Shown: positions 1 to 6,487 of the stretch, piece after piece
Layout of the letters: each line of letters opens with the position of its first letter
Numbering within the stretch: position 1 is the stretch's first letter
Translations under genes and position numbers: made by a program
The notes under the pieces: model-generated
What the model saw: only the letters and a program-made list of their open reading frames with translations
Databases searched by the model: none
What the model was told of the DNA's origin: nothing
From: Candidatus Babelota bacterium
Lineage (GTDB): Bacteria; Dependentiae; Babeliae; Babeliales; JABCYS01
Assembly (NCBI GenBank): GCA_013290085.1
Contig: JABCYS010000008.1
Coordinates: 1-16,480 of the forward strand
DNA length: 16,480 nt
Reading direction: 5' to 3'

Positions 1-116
1 TTGGGGCAGTGGGCGATACAGGATTAGTGCGTAAGCGTGGTCGCTATGCTTCACATCTGCATCTAGAAGTTTATATTCATGGTAGACGAGTTAATCCCCT
101 CTACTTTTTCATGTAA
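1..116 (+). CDS. M23 family metallopeptidase, C-terminal fragment
   Basis: The last 37 codons of a gene that begins before the window are open from position 3 and stop at TAA 114-116. The translated tail contains SHLHLEV followed by GRRVNP. This matches the end of LytM/M23 peptidoglycan endopeptidases, where the HxH pair supplies a zinc ligand and is followed by a short strand and a 'VNP' turn. By family knowledge it would cut peptide crosslinks in peptidoglycan or act as a divisome or envelope regulator, outside the cytoplasmic membrane. The remaining zinc ligands and any signal peptide lie upstream and cannot be seen. The next gene, lepB, starts 41 bases downstream on the same strand with no terminator between them, so co-transcription is likely. 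Confidence 0.75.
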   Translation, partial: GAVGDTGLVRKRGRYASHLHLEVYIHGRRVNPLYFFM

Positions 117-157
117 CGAAAAGGCAAAAAATTAATTTTTTTTAAAAGGAACATGGC

Positions 158-985
158 ATGACAAAACAAAAAAAACAGTCGGGCTTGTGGGCTCAGGTGA
201 GCGAGATAGCTCTTTTACTTCTTATTGCCGGAGCAATCCGTACCTTTGGATTTGGTTTATACCAAGTTCCAACAGGATCTATGGAAACCACCATGCTTGT
301 TGGTGAGCGGTTCTTTGCAGACAAATTTACCATTCTTTTTTCACCACTTAAACGCGGCGACATTATCTCTTTTAATGATCCGCTTTTTAACTATTCTACC
401 AACCCTCTCGTTTATCTTTTTCAACAATATGCTTGGGGTCCGCAAAATTGGACAAAGCGTGTTATCGGGATCCCGGGCGATACCGTGCGTGGGGTCATTG
501 AAGACGGTAAACCGGTTGTCTATCTGAACGGTGAAAAGTTAAATGAACCGTATTTGAATAAATACCCGTTGATCTACGTTAGTATGAATACACAACGGTC
601 CTATGACCCACAACTTTCCTATGATCATCAGCCTTTTTACCGCATGAACCCATACGAGGTTCAAAAAACACATCGCTTTTTAGAGCGCATTGGAGTGACT
701 CCTATTATATATCCAGGAACACCACTTCATGATGGTCACGGATCGGATGTTTTTGACGTGCATCTTGGGCCTAGTCAATACTGGGCAATGGGCGATAATC
801 GCTTGGGAAGTTCTGATTCTCGTTACTGGGGACCGCTGGACCGAAAGTTTATTCATGGAAAAATTCTCTGGCGTATTTTCTCGGTTGATAGCGATTCTTC
901 ATGGTGGATCTTAGACTTGCTCAGACACCCGATTGATTTTTGGAAGCGCGTGCGTTGGAGTAGGTGTTTCCAGAGCGTTTCATAG
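158..985 (+). CDS. lepB: Signal peptidase I
   Basis: This 275-residue membrane-bound serine peptidase removes signal peptides from exported proteins on the outer face of the cytoplasmic membrane. A hydrophobic anchor spans about residues 17-33. The catalytic serine is Ser41 in PTGSMETTM. The general-base lysine is Lys100 in TKRVIGIPGD. The box E signature GDNRLGSSDSRYWG is at about 212-225. About 100 residues separate the lysine box from box E, so the protein has a large inserted beta domain, as in many Gram-negative enzymes. ATG 158 is preceded by AAAAGGA (144-150) at good spacing. The gene lies in the same direction as the M23 peptidase. Its substrates would include the exported proteins elsewhere in this window. 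All catalytic boxes are intact. Confidence 0.95.
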   Translation: MTKQKKQSGLWAQVSEIALLLLIAGAIRTFGFGLYQVPTGSMETTMLVGERFFADKFTILFSPLKRGDIISFNDPLFNYSTNPLVYLFQQYAWGPQNWTKRVIGIPGDTVRGVIEDGKPVVYLNGEKLNEPYLNKYPLIYVSMNTQRSYDPQLSYDHQPFYRMNPYEVQKTHRFLERIGVTPIIYPGTPLHDGHGSDVFDVHLGPSQYWAMGDNRLGSSDSRYWGPLDRKFIHGKILWRIFSVDSDSSWWILDLLRHPIDFWKRVRWSRCFQSVS

Positions 986-996
986 CGGTATTCCAA

Positions 997-1024
997 TTGA
1001 AATCCGCTTTTCTCGTGGTATACT
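997..1024 (+). promoter_or_regulatory. Sigma-70-type promoter for the rhodanese-like lipoprotein gene
   Basis: The -35 box TTGAAA (997-1002) and the -10 box TATACT (1019-1024) are separated by 16 bases. A TG dinucleotide just upstream of the -10 (TGGTATACT) makes it an extended -10. Transcription would start near 1031, about 13 or 25 bases before the two candidate start codons. The promoter could also drive the two downstream tRNAs. Confidence 0.7.
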
Positions 1025-1043
1025 CAAGGCTCTTTAAAAAAGA

Positions 1044-1529
1044 ATGAAAGTACCTATGAAAAAAATAACATTCCTCCCTCTTTTGTGTAGTCTTGCTCTT
1101 TTGGTTGGATGTTCTCGTGAAGAGAAAAAGACTGAATCAAAAAATGCTGATTTTGTGGTGATTAATATTCTTGATACTCCTTTTTATGAAGATGTTCATA
1201 TTAAGGGATCCATTAATGTTCCTCTGATGGAACTAGCCGATTATGCACAAGGTCTGAATAAGCAAGCAGGAATAGTGGTTTACTGTTCTAATTATGCCTG
1301 TTCAGCAAGCGGCGCAGCGGCTAAGCAACTGCTTGATATGGGCTTTGAAAATGTGTGGGCTTATGAGGGTGGTATGGCTGAGTGGTATCAACTTCAATAC
1401 CCAGTAGATGGTCCTGCCACAAAAGATTATCTTCGTGCTGAAAATAAGAAGATGGAAGAGGTTCCCTCTGTTCCAACAATTTCTTCACAAGATCTGAAAA
1501 AAAGAATGGAAGAACACAAACTTCTGTAA
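1044..1529 (+). CDS. Rhodanese-like domain lipoprotein
   Basis: This is a 161-residue exported lipoprotein with a single rhodanese fold. The N-terminus is a lipoprotein signal: Lys-rich start, hydrophobic core, and lipobox LLVGC with Cys23 as the lipidated residue. The rhodanese domain runs from about 35 to 123. It shows HIKGSINVP, then the active-site loop starting at Cys81 (VVYCSNYACSAS), then the usual GF-V-YEGGMAEW ending. Rhodaneses carry sulfur as a persulfide on the loop cysteine. The substrate here is unknown, and the location would be the periplasmic face of a membrane. ATG 1044 and ATG 1056 are both possible starts. Starting at 1056 gives the more typical MKKITFL signal peptide; neither has a good ribosome site. 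The stop lies only 5 bases before tRNA-Cys. Confidence 0.85.
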   Translation: MKVPMKKITFLPLLCSLALLVGCSREEKKTESKNADFVVINILDTPFYEDVHIKGSINVPLMELADYAQGLNKQAGIVVYCSNYACSASGAAAKQLLDMGFENVWAYEGGMAEWYQLQYPVDGPATKDYLRAENKKMEEVPSVPTISSQDLKKRMEEHKLL

Positions 1530-1534
1530 TTAAT

Positions 1535-1608
1535 GGCGGCATAGCCAAGTGGTAAGGCATGGGTCTGCAAAACCCTGACCCCCGGTTCGAATCCGGGTGC
1601 CGCCTCCA
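1535..1608 (+). tRNA. tRNA-Cys (GCA)
   Basis: A full cloverleaf can be drawn. The acceptor stem pairs GGCGGCA (1535-1541) with TGCCGCC (1598-1604). The anticodon loop CTGCAAA carries GCA at 1567-1569. The T arm contains GGTTCGAATCC. The discriminator base is T1605, as expected for tRNA-Cys, and CCA is encoded at 1606-1608. Confidence 0.97.
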
Positions 1609-1631
1609 ATAAAAAAAAGATTTTGAAATAC

Positions 1632-1716
1632 GCTCGGGTGGTGGAATGGTAGACACACACGACTTAAAATCGTGTGCTTTATAAGCGTGCCGGTTCGAGT
1701 CCGGCCCCGAGCACCA
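1632..1716 (+). tRNA. tRNA-Leu (UAA)
   Basis: The acceptor stem pairs GCTCGGG (1632-1638) with CCCGAGC (1706-1712). The discriminator is A1713 and CCA is encoded at 1714-1716. The anticodon stem CACGA/TCGTG closes a loop CTTAAAA with anticodon TAA at 1665-1667. A long variable arm follows, giving 85 bases as expected for a class II leucine tRNA. It lies 23 bases after tRNA-Cys and is probably on the same transcript. Confidence 0.96.
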
Positions 1717-1717
1717 A

Positions 1718-1797
1718 AGCTATCACATTGATCAAATGGTTAAGCTTTACGCCAAAGCAGTTCTGTGGTTCTGGATTTTTTGAGCAACTATTTTTTT
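1718..1797. repeat. 80-bp direct repeat, copy 1 (3' end of the first caspase-like gene)
   Basis: These 80 bases are identical to 3699-3778. The repeat covers the last 17 codons of the minus-strand gene including its stop, plus 29 non-coding bases beyond the stop. That non-coding part contains the small palindrome TTGATCAA. The copy starts two bases after the 3' end of tRNA-Leu. Confidence 0.95.
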
Positions 1798-3657
1798 GTG
1801 TCGTTTGCTTTTTGTGCTTGCAACAGGTTCTGAACTTTTTTGTTGTGGGCTCGGATAGCGTTTCTCAAAGAATTTTTTTAATTTCCCAAGATTGATTCTT
1901 TCTCGTCCTTTAACAATCTTTTCCTTTTCACTGTCGAAAAAGTTCTCATATTCTTTTTCGCGTGCTCCATCTACTTTATAAATATCATTCTTCTCATAAA
2001 CAAAAAGCTTTTGACCTTCTGGCGTGTCACCCATAAAACAGGCGCTGAGCATACTATCGGAATCTTTGGCAAACTTGTTTGTAGTATTCAAAAAGATAGC
2101 AACTTTACTTATGTGTGGTGAAGAAGGTTTTGCGGTGAAAGAACCACCACCAAAAGTAGTTCCACTAACGTCATCAACAAAATATTGAGCCACTATTTGG
2201 TGTCCAAAAATAAAAGTAGGAAAAAAAGAATCAATGATGTTGATAGTAGTGTTGTTAGTGATCTTCTTAATATATTGGCTTGTTGGCCGGCCCAAAGGAT
2301 CGATTGGTATGATTGTCAGATTCTCTGGAGCGATATTTAAGGTGGTATCAACAAAGTCTGTTGCTAAAAATAAGAATCTTTTTTCTTCTTTGATATTTAT
2401 TGTTTGTTTTTCAGCGCGAGCGACAGCCGCTTTGATGCTAGTTATTTTTTCGGTTTTGATATCAAAGTCACTTAGATCGAACCATCCTGTTCCGCGCCCG
2501 CGAATTAAGGGGATGTCAGGCTCAGTTCTTAGAAGTACCTGGTTCAGCAGCCTTTCCTCCTTTAGCCGAGGAGAGCCGATAACATTAGAAACCAAATCTT
2601 TATATTTAAACTTTGTTCCTGCCGCTTTTTGAAAAAAATCGGTGAATGATAGAGCAAGTTTTAAAGCGAGACCTTTTTTGCTGATTGTCATTGAAATGAA
2701 GTCAATTATTAGGGGTGCAGCAACACTAGCTACGGATACAATGGGAAAATTATAAATGTCAGGAATATCCTTAGTTAGATAAGGGGCATTAAGGTTCTCT
2801 CCACCTCCGAAACAGGTAGCATAGACAAAAAGGTTAGTAGGAACGTTATTAAAGAATCTGAGAGTATTCTTAAAATCTTGTGGGGTTAAGCCCATAATGT
2901 ATTGGTTCTTCACGCCATGACCAGCGCCATATACATTCCACAATGGTAGTAACATTTCCTGCCCTTTCACATCTTCATCTTTTGGCGTAAGAAATATCTG
3001 AGGCAGTAACCCCGGGAGTGTTCCAGTTATTTCAACCGATGCTGACGAGGGTGAGGCATATTGCGCTAAATCTTTTAGTGAACTAATGTTACGCACCCTT
3101 TCCATTCTATTAGTTTTGAGTCCCAACCTAACCATTGATGTTTCATCGTCAGAGACTATTCCTCTTTCCCTCTTATATTTTTTTGGTACGAATACAAAAA
3201 GCGATTCAACGTTATAAATTTCCCACTCAGTAGGGTTGAAATTCATATTGGAAACCAAAAAATCTAAATATTTGTTAACATCACTCCAAGGTACATCTTG
3301 TTCTACTGTTGCCTCTATAGCGGATATTTCTTCATTAAGCTCTTGTGCGCGCTCAATCATCTTTGCAATAAAGGCCTTTTCTTTAGCGACCTCTGCTTTA
3401 TGTAAGGATTCCCTGTTTTTTATTCTTTGTGCTAAAATAGTTATCAGGCCCTTTTGGATAATTATGATGCCTGCCTGTTGTTCTAGAGCGTTAATCAATA
3501 TATTAGTAACAAATCCCATGTCATTTTCACTCCATTGAGTGAGCAGGATAACGTTGCCATAACGAGATTCTTGGGAAATTTGGGGCTTGTCTTGTGCACA
3601 TACGTTCTGGGGTATGAAACTGATTAATATTAGTAATGATAATGAACAGCGCTTCAT
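1747..3657 (-). CDS. Exported caspase-like (clan CD) cysteine peptidase family protein, copy 1
   Basis: A 636-residue protein with a signal peptide; the cleavage site is probably after NVCA at residue 21. I see a His/Cys pair in caspase-type context: His247 in NVYGAGHG at the end of one strand, and Cys282 in FVYATCFGGG at the end of the next. This is the layout of clan CD peptidases. Blocks shared with the copy at 3728-5431 and the LRR protein at 8209-10980 are TEW (143-145), FVPKKY (156-161), LGLK (178-181) and GTGWFDL (389-395). Residues about 77-135 form a charged, probably coiled-coil insert that is missing from the neighbouring copy. The C-terminus is a basic tail (KSKRHKK region). AGGAGA (3663-3668) sits 5 bases before ATG. 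It lies 70 bases after the upstream copy and is probably co-transcribed with it. Function and substrates are inferred; an inactive paralogue is possible. Confidence 0.75.
   Translation of the reverse strand: MKRCSLSLLILISFIPQNVCAQDKPQISQESRYGNVILLTQWSENDMGFVTNILINALEQQAGIIIIQKGLITILAQRIKNRESLHKAEVAKEKAFIAKMIERAQELNEEISAIEATVEQDVPWSDVNKYLDFLVSNMNFNPTEWEIYNVESLFVFVPKKYKRERGIVSDDETSMVRLGLKTNRMERVRNISSLKDLAQYASPSSASVEITGTLPGLLPQIFLTPKDEDVKGQEMLLPLWNVYGAGHGVKNQYIMGLTPQDFKNTLRFFNNVPTNLFVYATCFGGGENLNAPYLTKDIPDIYNFPIVSVASVAAPLIIDFISMTISKKGLALKLALSFTDFFQKAAGTKFKYKDLVSNVIGSPRLKEERLLNQVLLRTEPDIPLIRGRGTGWFDLSDFDIKTEKITSIKAAVARAEKQTINIKEEKRFLFLATDFVDTTLNIAPENLTIIPIDPLGRPTSQYIKKITNNTTINIIDSFFPTFIFGHQIVAQYFVDDVSGTTFGGGSFTAKPSSPHISKVAIFLNTTNKFAKDSDSMLSACFMGDTPEGQKLFVYEKNDIYKVDGAREKEYENFFDSEKEKIVKGRERINLGKLKKFFEKRYPSPQQKSSEPVASTKSKRHKKIVAQKIQNHRTALA
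3552..3621. repeat. 70-bp direct repeat, copy 1 (signal-peptide region)
   Basis: These 70 bases are identical to 5326-5395. They encode most of the signal peptide hydrophobic stretch, the cleavage region and the first mature residues (AQDKPQISQESRYGN) of the two tandem genes. Identity drops sharply on the gene-interior side. Confidence 0.93.
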
Positions 3658-3698
3658 TAGATTCTCCTTACATTATTTCAAGTTCAATTTTTCTTATC

Positions 3699-3778
3699 AG
3701 CTATCACATTGATCAAATGGTTAAGCTTTACGCCAAAGCAGTTCTGTGGTTCTGGATTTTTTGAGCAACTATTTTTTT
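3699..3778. repeat. 80-bp direct repeat, copy 2 (3' end of the second caspase-like gene)
   Basis: Identical to 1718-1797. This copy sits in the junction between the two tandem genes, so the repeat marks the edge of the duplicated unit. The offset between the copies is 1981 bases. Confidence 0.95.
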
Positions 3779-5431
3779 ATGCCGTTTGCTTTTTGCGCTT
3801 GCAACAGGTTCTGAACTTTTTTGTTTTTGGCTCGGATAGCGTTTCTCTAAGACTTCTTTTAATTTCTCAAGATTAAATCGTGCCTCACCAGAAGTCTCTT
3901 TTCCTTCCTCAAAAGCTTTCGCATATTCTTTTTCACGTGCTCCCTCTACTCTATAAACGTCATACGTTGCTGGATCAAAAACAAAAAGTTGTTCTTCTCC
4001 TTCTGGCGTTTTACTTATAAAACAAGCGCTTTGTAAAACCGAATCTTTGGCAAAGGTGTTTAAAATATTCAAAAAGATCGAAACTTTACTTATTTGCGGG
4101 GTATTGGGGGGGTTGTGACCAAGAGGTCCTCTTCTATTAATTTCATCAATATAATATTCAGCACTTATTTTATGTTCCCTAATAGAGGGGAAAAAAGAAA
4201 GAAGGAAGCCGATGGGAGGTCGATCAATGATTATCTTATGAATAGAGTAGGCTTTTACCTCTCGAGCTATTGGTATGATTTTCAGATTTCGACCAGCGAT
4301 ATTTAAGGTATCAATAACATATGTTGCCAAAAATAAAAACTCTTTTTCTTCTCCGATCTTTATTTGCTTGCCAGCGACAGCAGCTTTGACATTAGTTAGT
4401 TTTTCGGTTTTTTTATCAAAGTCTTGTAAGTCGAACCATCCTGTTCCGCGCCCACGAATTACAGGGGGTACCGGGTTCTTAACAGAGGGGCCGTTGCTGA
4501 TAATATTAGAAACCAAATCTTTATAGTCTATAAAATTTTTTCCTGATGCTTTTTGAAAAAAAGCAGTGAATGCTACAGTAAGTGGGGTCCATGTTGGTGC
4601 ATCAACACTAGCTGCAGAGACAATAGTAAAATTATAAATGTCAGGAATCCCCTTAGTTAGATAAGGAATATTAAGGTTTGCTCCGCCAGCGAAACAGGTA
4701 TTATAGACGAAAAGATTAGTGGGAAGAGTATTAAAGAATCTGAGGGTATCCTTAAAATCTTGCGGGCTCAAACCTATAATGGCCCTCTGCCGCCATTCAC
4801 TTCCCCCATGACCCTGCACGTATACATTCCACAATGGCAACAGCGTTTCCTGCCCCTTCACTTCTTTATCGTTTAGCGTAAGAAATATCTTGGGCAATAA
4901 TTTTATGAATCCAGATGGATCAAAGTCAGAATGTGTATCAAACTCAAAATTTTGGTCAAGATAGACGTAAGGCGCTAAATCTTTTAGGTCTTTAAGTTCA
5001 GGTAACTTTTCCATGCTATTAGTTTTGAGTCCCAACTGAATCATTGATGTTTCGTTGTCAGCGGCTATTCCTCTTTCACTCCTATATTTTTTTGGTACGA
5101 ATATTAAAAGGGATTCAACTTTATAAATTTCCCAATCTGTAGGGTTGAAAGGCAGGGGATCTGAATTCTTTATTAAAATAGCTGTCAGGGCTCTTGGGAC
5201 AATTATGATGCCGACTTGTTGCTGTAGAGCGTTCATTAACGCAACAGTAACCGACCCAATTTTATATTTGGTGCCAAAAATTGTTCTATCCCATTCCTCA
5301 GCAAATTTTGCAAGAAGTATGATAGCGTTGCCATAACGAGATTCTTGGGAAATTTGGGGCTTGTCTTGTGCACATACGTTCTGGGGTATGAAACTAAGTA
5401 GTATGAGTAATGATAATGAGCGGCGCTTCAT
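3728..5431 (-). CDS. Exported caspase-like (clan CD) cysteine peptidase family protein, copy 2
   Basis: A 567-residue paralogue of the protein at 1747-3657. The signal peptide is nearly the same, with likely cleavage after residue 21, and so is the basic C-terminal tail. The proposed catalytic pair is His208 in NVYVQGHGG and Cys246 in FVYNTCFAGG, 38 residues apart. It is followed by a hydrophobic strand, IVSAASVDAP, in the place of the conserved strand after the cysteine in clan CD enzymes. Other shared blocks are DWEIY (99-103), FVPKKY (111-116), LGLK (133-136) and GTGWFDL (329-335). Compared with copy 1 it lacks the coiled-coil insert of about 50 residues but has a slightly longer N-terminal segment. 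AGGAGA (5437-5442) lies 5 bases before the ATG. It is the upstream gene of the tandem pair and is divergent from the HU gene. Peptidase activity is inferred from motifs only. Confidence 0.75.
   Translation of the reverse strand: MKRRSLSLLILLSFIPQNVCAQDKPQISQESRYGNAIILLAKFAEEWDRTIFGTKYKIGSVTVALMNALQQQVGIIIVPRALTAILIKNSDPLPFNPTDWEIYKVESLLIFVPKKYRSERGIAADNETSMIQLGLKTNSMEKLPELKDLKDLAPYVYLDQNFEFDTHSDFDPSGFIKLLPKIFLTLNDKEVKGQETLLPLWNVYVQGHGGSEWRQRAIIGLSPQDFKDTLRFFNTLPTNLFVYNTCFAGGANLNIPYLTKGIPDIYNFTIVSAASVDAPTWTPLTVAFTAFFQKASGKNFIDYKDLVSNIISNGPSVKNPVPPVIRGRGTGWFDLQDFDKKTEKLTNVKAAVAGKQIKIGEEKEFLFLATYVIDTLNIAGRNLKIIPIAREVKAYSIHKIIIDRPPIGFLLSFFPSIREHKISAEYYIDEINRRGPLGHNPPNTPQISKVSIFLNILNTFAKDSVLQSACFISKTPEGEEQLFVFDPATYDVYRVEGAREKEYAKAFEEGKETSGEARFNLEKLKEVLEKRYPSQKQKSSEPVASAKSKRHKKIVAQKIQNHRTALA
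5326..5395. repeat. 70-bp direct repeat, copy 2 (signal-peptide region)
   Basis: Identical to 3552-3621. It encodes the end of the signal peptide and the mature N-terminus of the second tandem gene. Confidence 0.93.
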
Positions 5432-5470
5432 CAGATTCTCCTATTTTAAATTCAACTTTTCTCATCTTGA

Positions 5471-5500
5471 AAGCTACAAAAGCATCTTTTGCGTAGTCAA
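5471..5500 (-). promoter_or_regulatory. Possible promoter for the tandem caspase-like genes
   Basis: Read on the minus strand, TTGACT (5495-5500) is followed after 18 bases by TAGCTT (5471-5476), about 40 bases upstream of the start codon at 5431. The -35 is good and the -10 is weak. It would be back to back with the HU promoter in the same 185-base intergenic region. Confidence 0.3.
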
Positions 5501-5522
5501 CAAAATTTCCTTTCCGCCAGAC

Positions 5523-5551
5523 TTGACACAATTAAATCGCCAATCTATTGT
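5523..5551 (+). promoter_or_regulatory. Sigma-70-type promoter for the HU-like gene
   Basis: A perfect -35 TTGACA (5523-5528) is followed after exactly 17 bases by TATTGT (5546-5551), a four-of-six -10 match. The start would be near 5558, leaving a leader of about 60 bases before the gene. Confidence 0.65.
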
Positions 5552-5616
5552 ACACATTAGTATTAATTGTAGATGCCCTGCTCATGATAGAAATTTTCAG
5601 GAGCAAAGGAAGTTGT

Positions 5617-5889
5617 ATGAATAAAGCTCAATTAGTTGAGAGAATGGCGAAGTCTGCGAAGACTTCAAAAGCGGTCTGTAAAGACGCTTTAGAAGCTTTT
5701 ATCGCATCTGTAGGCACAGCTCTCAAAACAGGCAAACCAGTAGTGTTAACCGGTTTTGGAACCTTTTCAGTAATGAAAAGAAAAGCACGCACAGGTGTTA
5801 ATCCAGCAACAGGTAAAAAAATGCAAATACCTGCAAAAAAAGTGCCTAAATTCAAACCGGGCAAAGCTCTTAAAGGGCTTGTAGGTTAA
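5617..5889 (+). CDS. HU/IHF-family DNA-binding protein
   Basis: A 90-residue histone-like protein of the usual family length. The N-terminal helical dimerisation part is residues 1-40 (MNKAQLVERMAKSA...). It is followed by the conserved turn TGFGTFSVMKRKAR (45-58) and the DNA-wrapping arm RTGVNPATGKKMQIPA (58-73), and it ends in VPKFKPGKALKGLV. HU dimers bind and bend DNA with little sequence preference and help pack the nucleoid. The frame is open further upstream, but ATG 5617 is chosen because AAAGGA (5605-5610) sits 6 bases before it and the protein then begins at the family's usual first residue. It is a single-gene unit with its own promoter and terminator. Telling HU from IHF or a phage-type relative is not possible by eye. 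Confidence 0.95.
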   Translation: MNKAQLVERMAKSAKTSKAVCKDALEAFIASVGTALKTGKPVVLTGFGTFSVMKRKARTGVNPATGKKMQIPAKKVPKFKPGKALKGLVG

Positions 5890-5911
5890 TTATAAGTTTA
5901 TCTTATAGTTT

Positions 5912-5948
5912 AAGAGGGACATCGGTAAAACGATGTCCCTCTTTTTTT
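5912..5948 (+). terminator. Rho-independent terminator after the HU-like gene
   Basis: A perfect 13-bp stem (5912-5924 with 5931-5943) closes a 6-base loop GTAAAA and runs into seven Ts (5942-5948). It begins 22 bases after the HU stop codon and insulates the next operon. Confidence 0.95.
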
Positions 5949-5999
5949 AGTATCTAAAAACTATTTTCCTTCTTTTTTCTCTCCATCAAACTCCTGTTC

Positions 6000-6029
6000 T
6001 TGCTTGTGGCGCTTCTCTTTCTTTATACT
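6000..6029 (+). promoter_or_regulatory. Probable promoter for the 6076-8258 operon
   Basis: TATACT (6024-6029) is a five-of-six -10 box. TTGCTT (6000-6005), 18 bases upstream, is a weak -35. The rest of 5949-6075 is a T/C-rich tract with no other visible structure. Confidence 0.5.
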
Positions 6030-6075
6030 AAATAGTTGAAAGAGTTTTTAGTGGAAATGACTTGAAGGAGAGAAG

Positions 6076-6471
6076 ATGAACGGAACAACCCAACCACACA
6101 GCTGGATAGATACGGTAGCAGAGAAGCTTAATTTAGATTCTTTTTTTAAGAAATTTAATGTCACAACGGCTGTTGTCATTGAAACAGTTTCTTATTTTAC
6201 GGTCGGTGTTTTACTCGGATTCCTTATCAAAAATTATCTCAAACAAATGCTTACCATGTTGGTACTGTTTTTTCTTACGCTCAAAGGCCTTGAATACATG
6301 GGCATAGGATCAATGGTTCTGAATTGGGAACGCATTAAAATGCTCACTGGTATGGGGCCGAGCGATACGCTTGAGAGTGTAATAAAATTTTATGTTTTTT
6401 GGGTACAAACCCATGTGCGACAAGTTATAAGCTTGATTGTAGGGTTTTTGGTTGGCATAAAGATTTTGTGA
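6076..6471 (+). CDS. Small membrane protein, FUN14-like
   Basis: A 131-residue protein with about three membrane segments (roughly 36-53, 57-72 and 114-130) and no cleavable signal peptide. The middle shows a Gly-rich helix followed by IKNYLKQ, a second hydrophobic helix, then GLEYMGIGSMVLNWERI. The C-terminus is VGFLVGIKI. This order (Gly-x-Gly helix, a lysine-containing turn, a Gly-h-h-x-h-N-W motif, a final GFxxGxK helix) resembles the FUN14 family, known in eukaryotes from the mitochondrial outer-membrane mitophagy receptor FUNDC1 and also found in bacteria without a known role. The match is by eye and moderate. ATG 6076 has AAGGAG (6065-6070) at 5 bases. It is the first gene of an apparent operon with the split PilB-like genes; the link between them is unexplained. 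Confidence 0.55.
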   Translation: MNGTTQPHSWIDTVAEKLNLDSFFKKFNVTTAVVIETVSYFTVGVLLGFLIKNYLKQMLTMLVLFFLTLKGLEYMGIGSMVLNWERIKMLTGMGPSDTLESVIKFYVFWVQTHVRQVISLIVGFLVGIKIL

Positions 6472-6487
6472 GGTAGGGGGATTTAAA

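Noticed and set aside
1321..1660. Open frames on the minus strand across the rhodanese gene and tRNAs
   Set aside because: They read through tRNA genes and the antisense of a well-supported lipoprotein, and their products resemble no family.
1717..1746. Terminator for the caspase-like pair between its stop and tRNA-Leu
   Set aside because: Only a short AT-rich palindrome and a 5-bp AAGCT/AGCTT pairing are present, with no T run on the minus strand.
1718..1797. Attachment site of a mobile element next to tRNA-Leu
   Set aside because: The repeat begins after the tRNA 3' end and its second copy contains no tRNA sequence. No integrase or transposase is present between the copies; a tandem duplication explains it.
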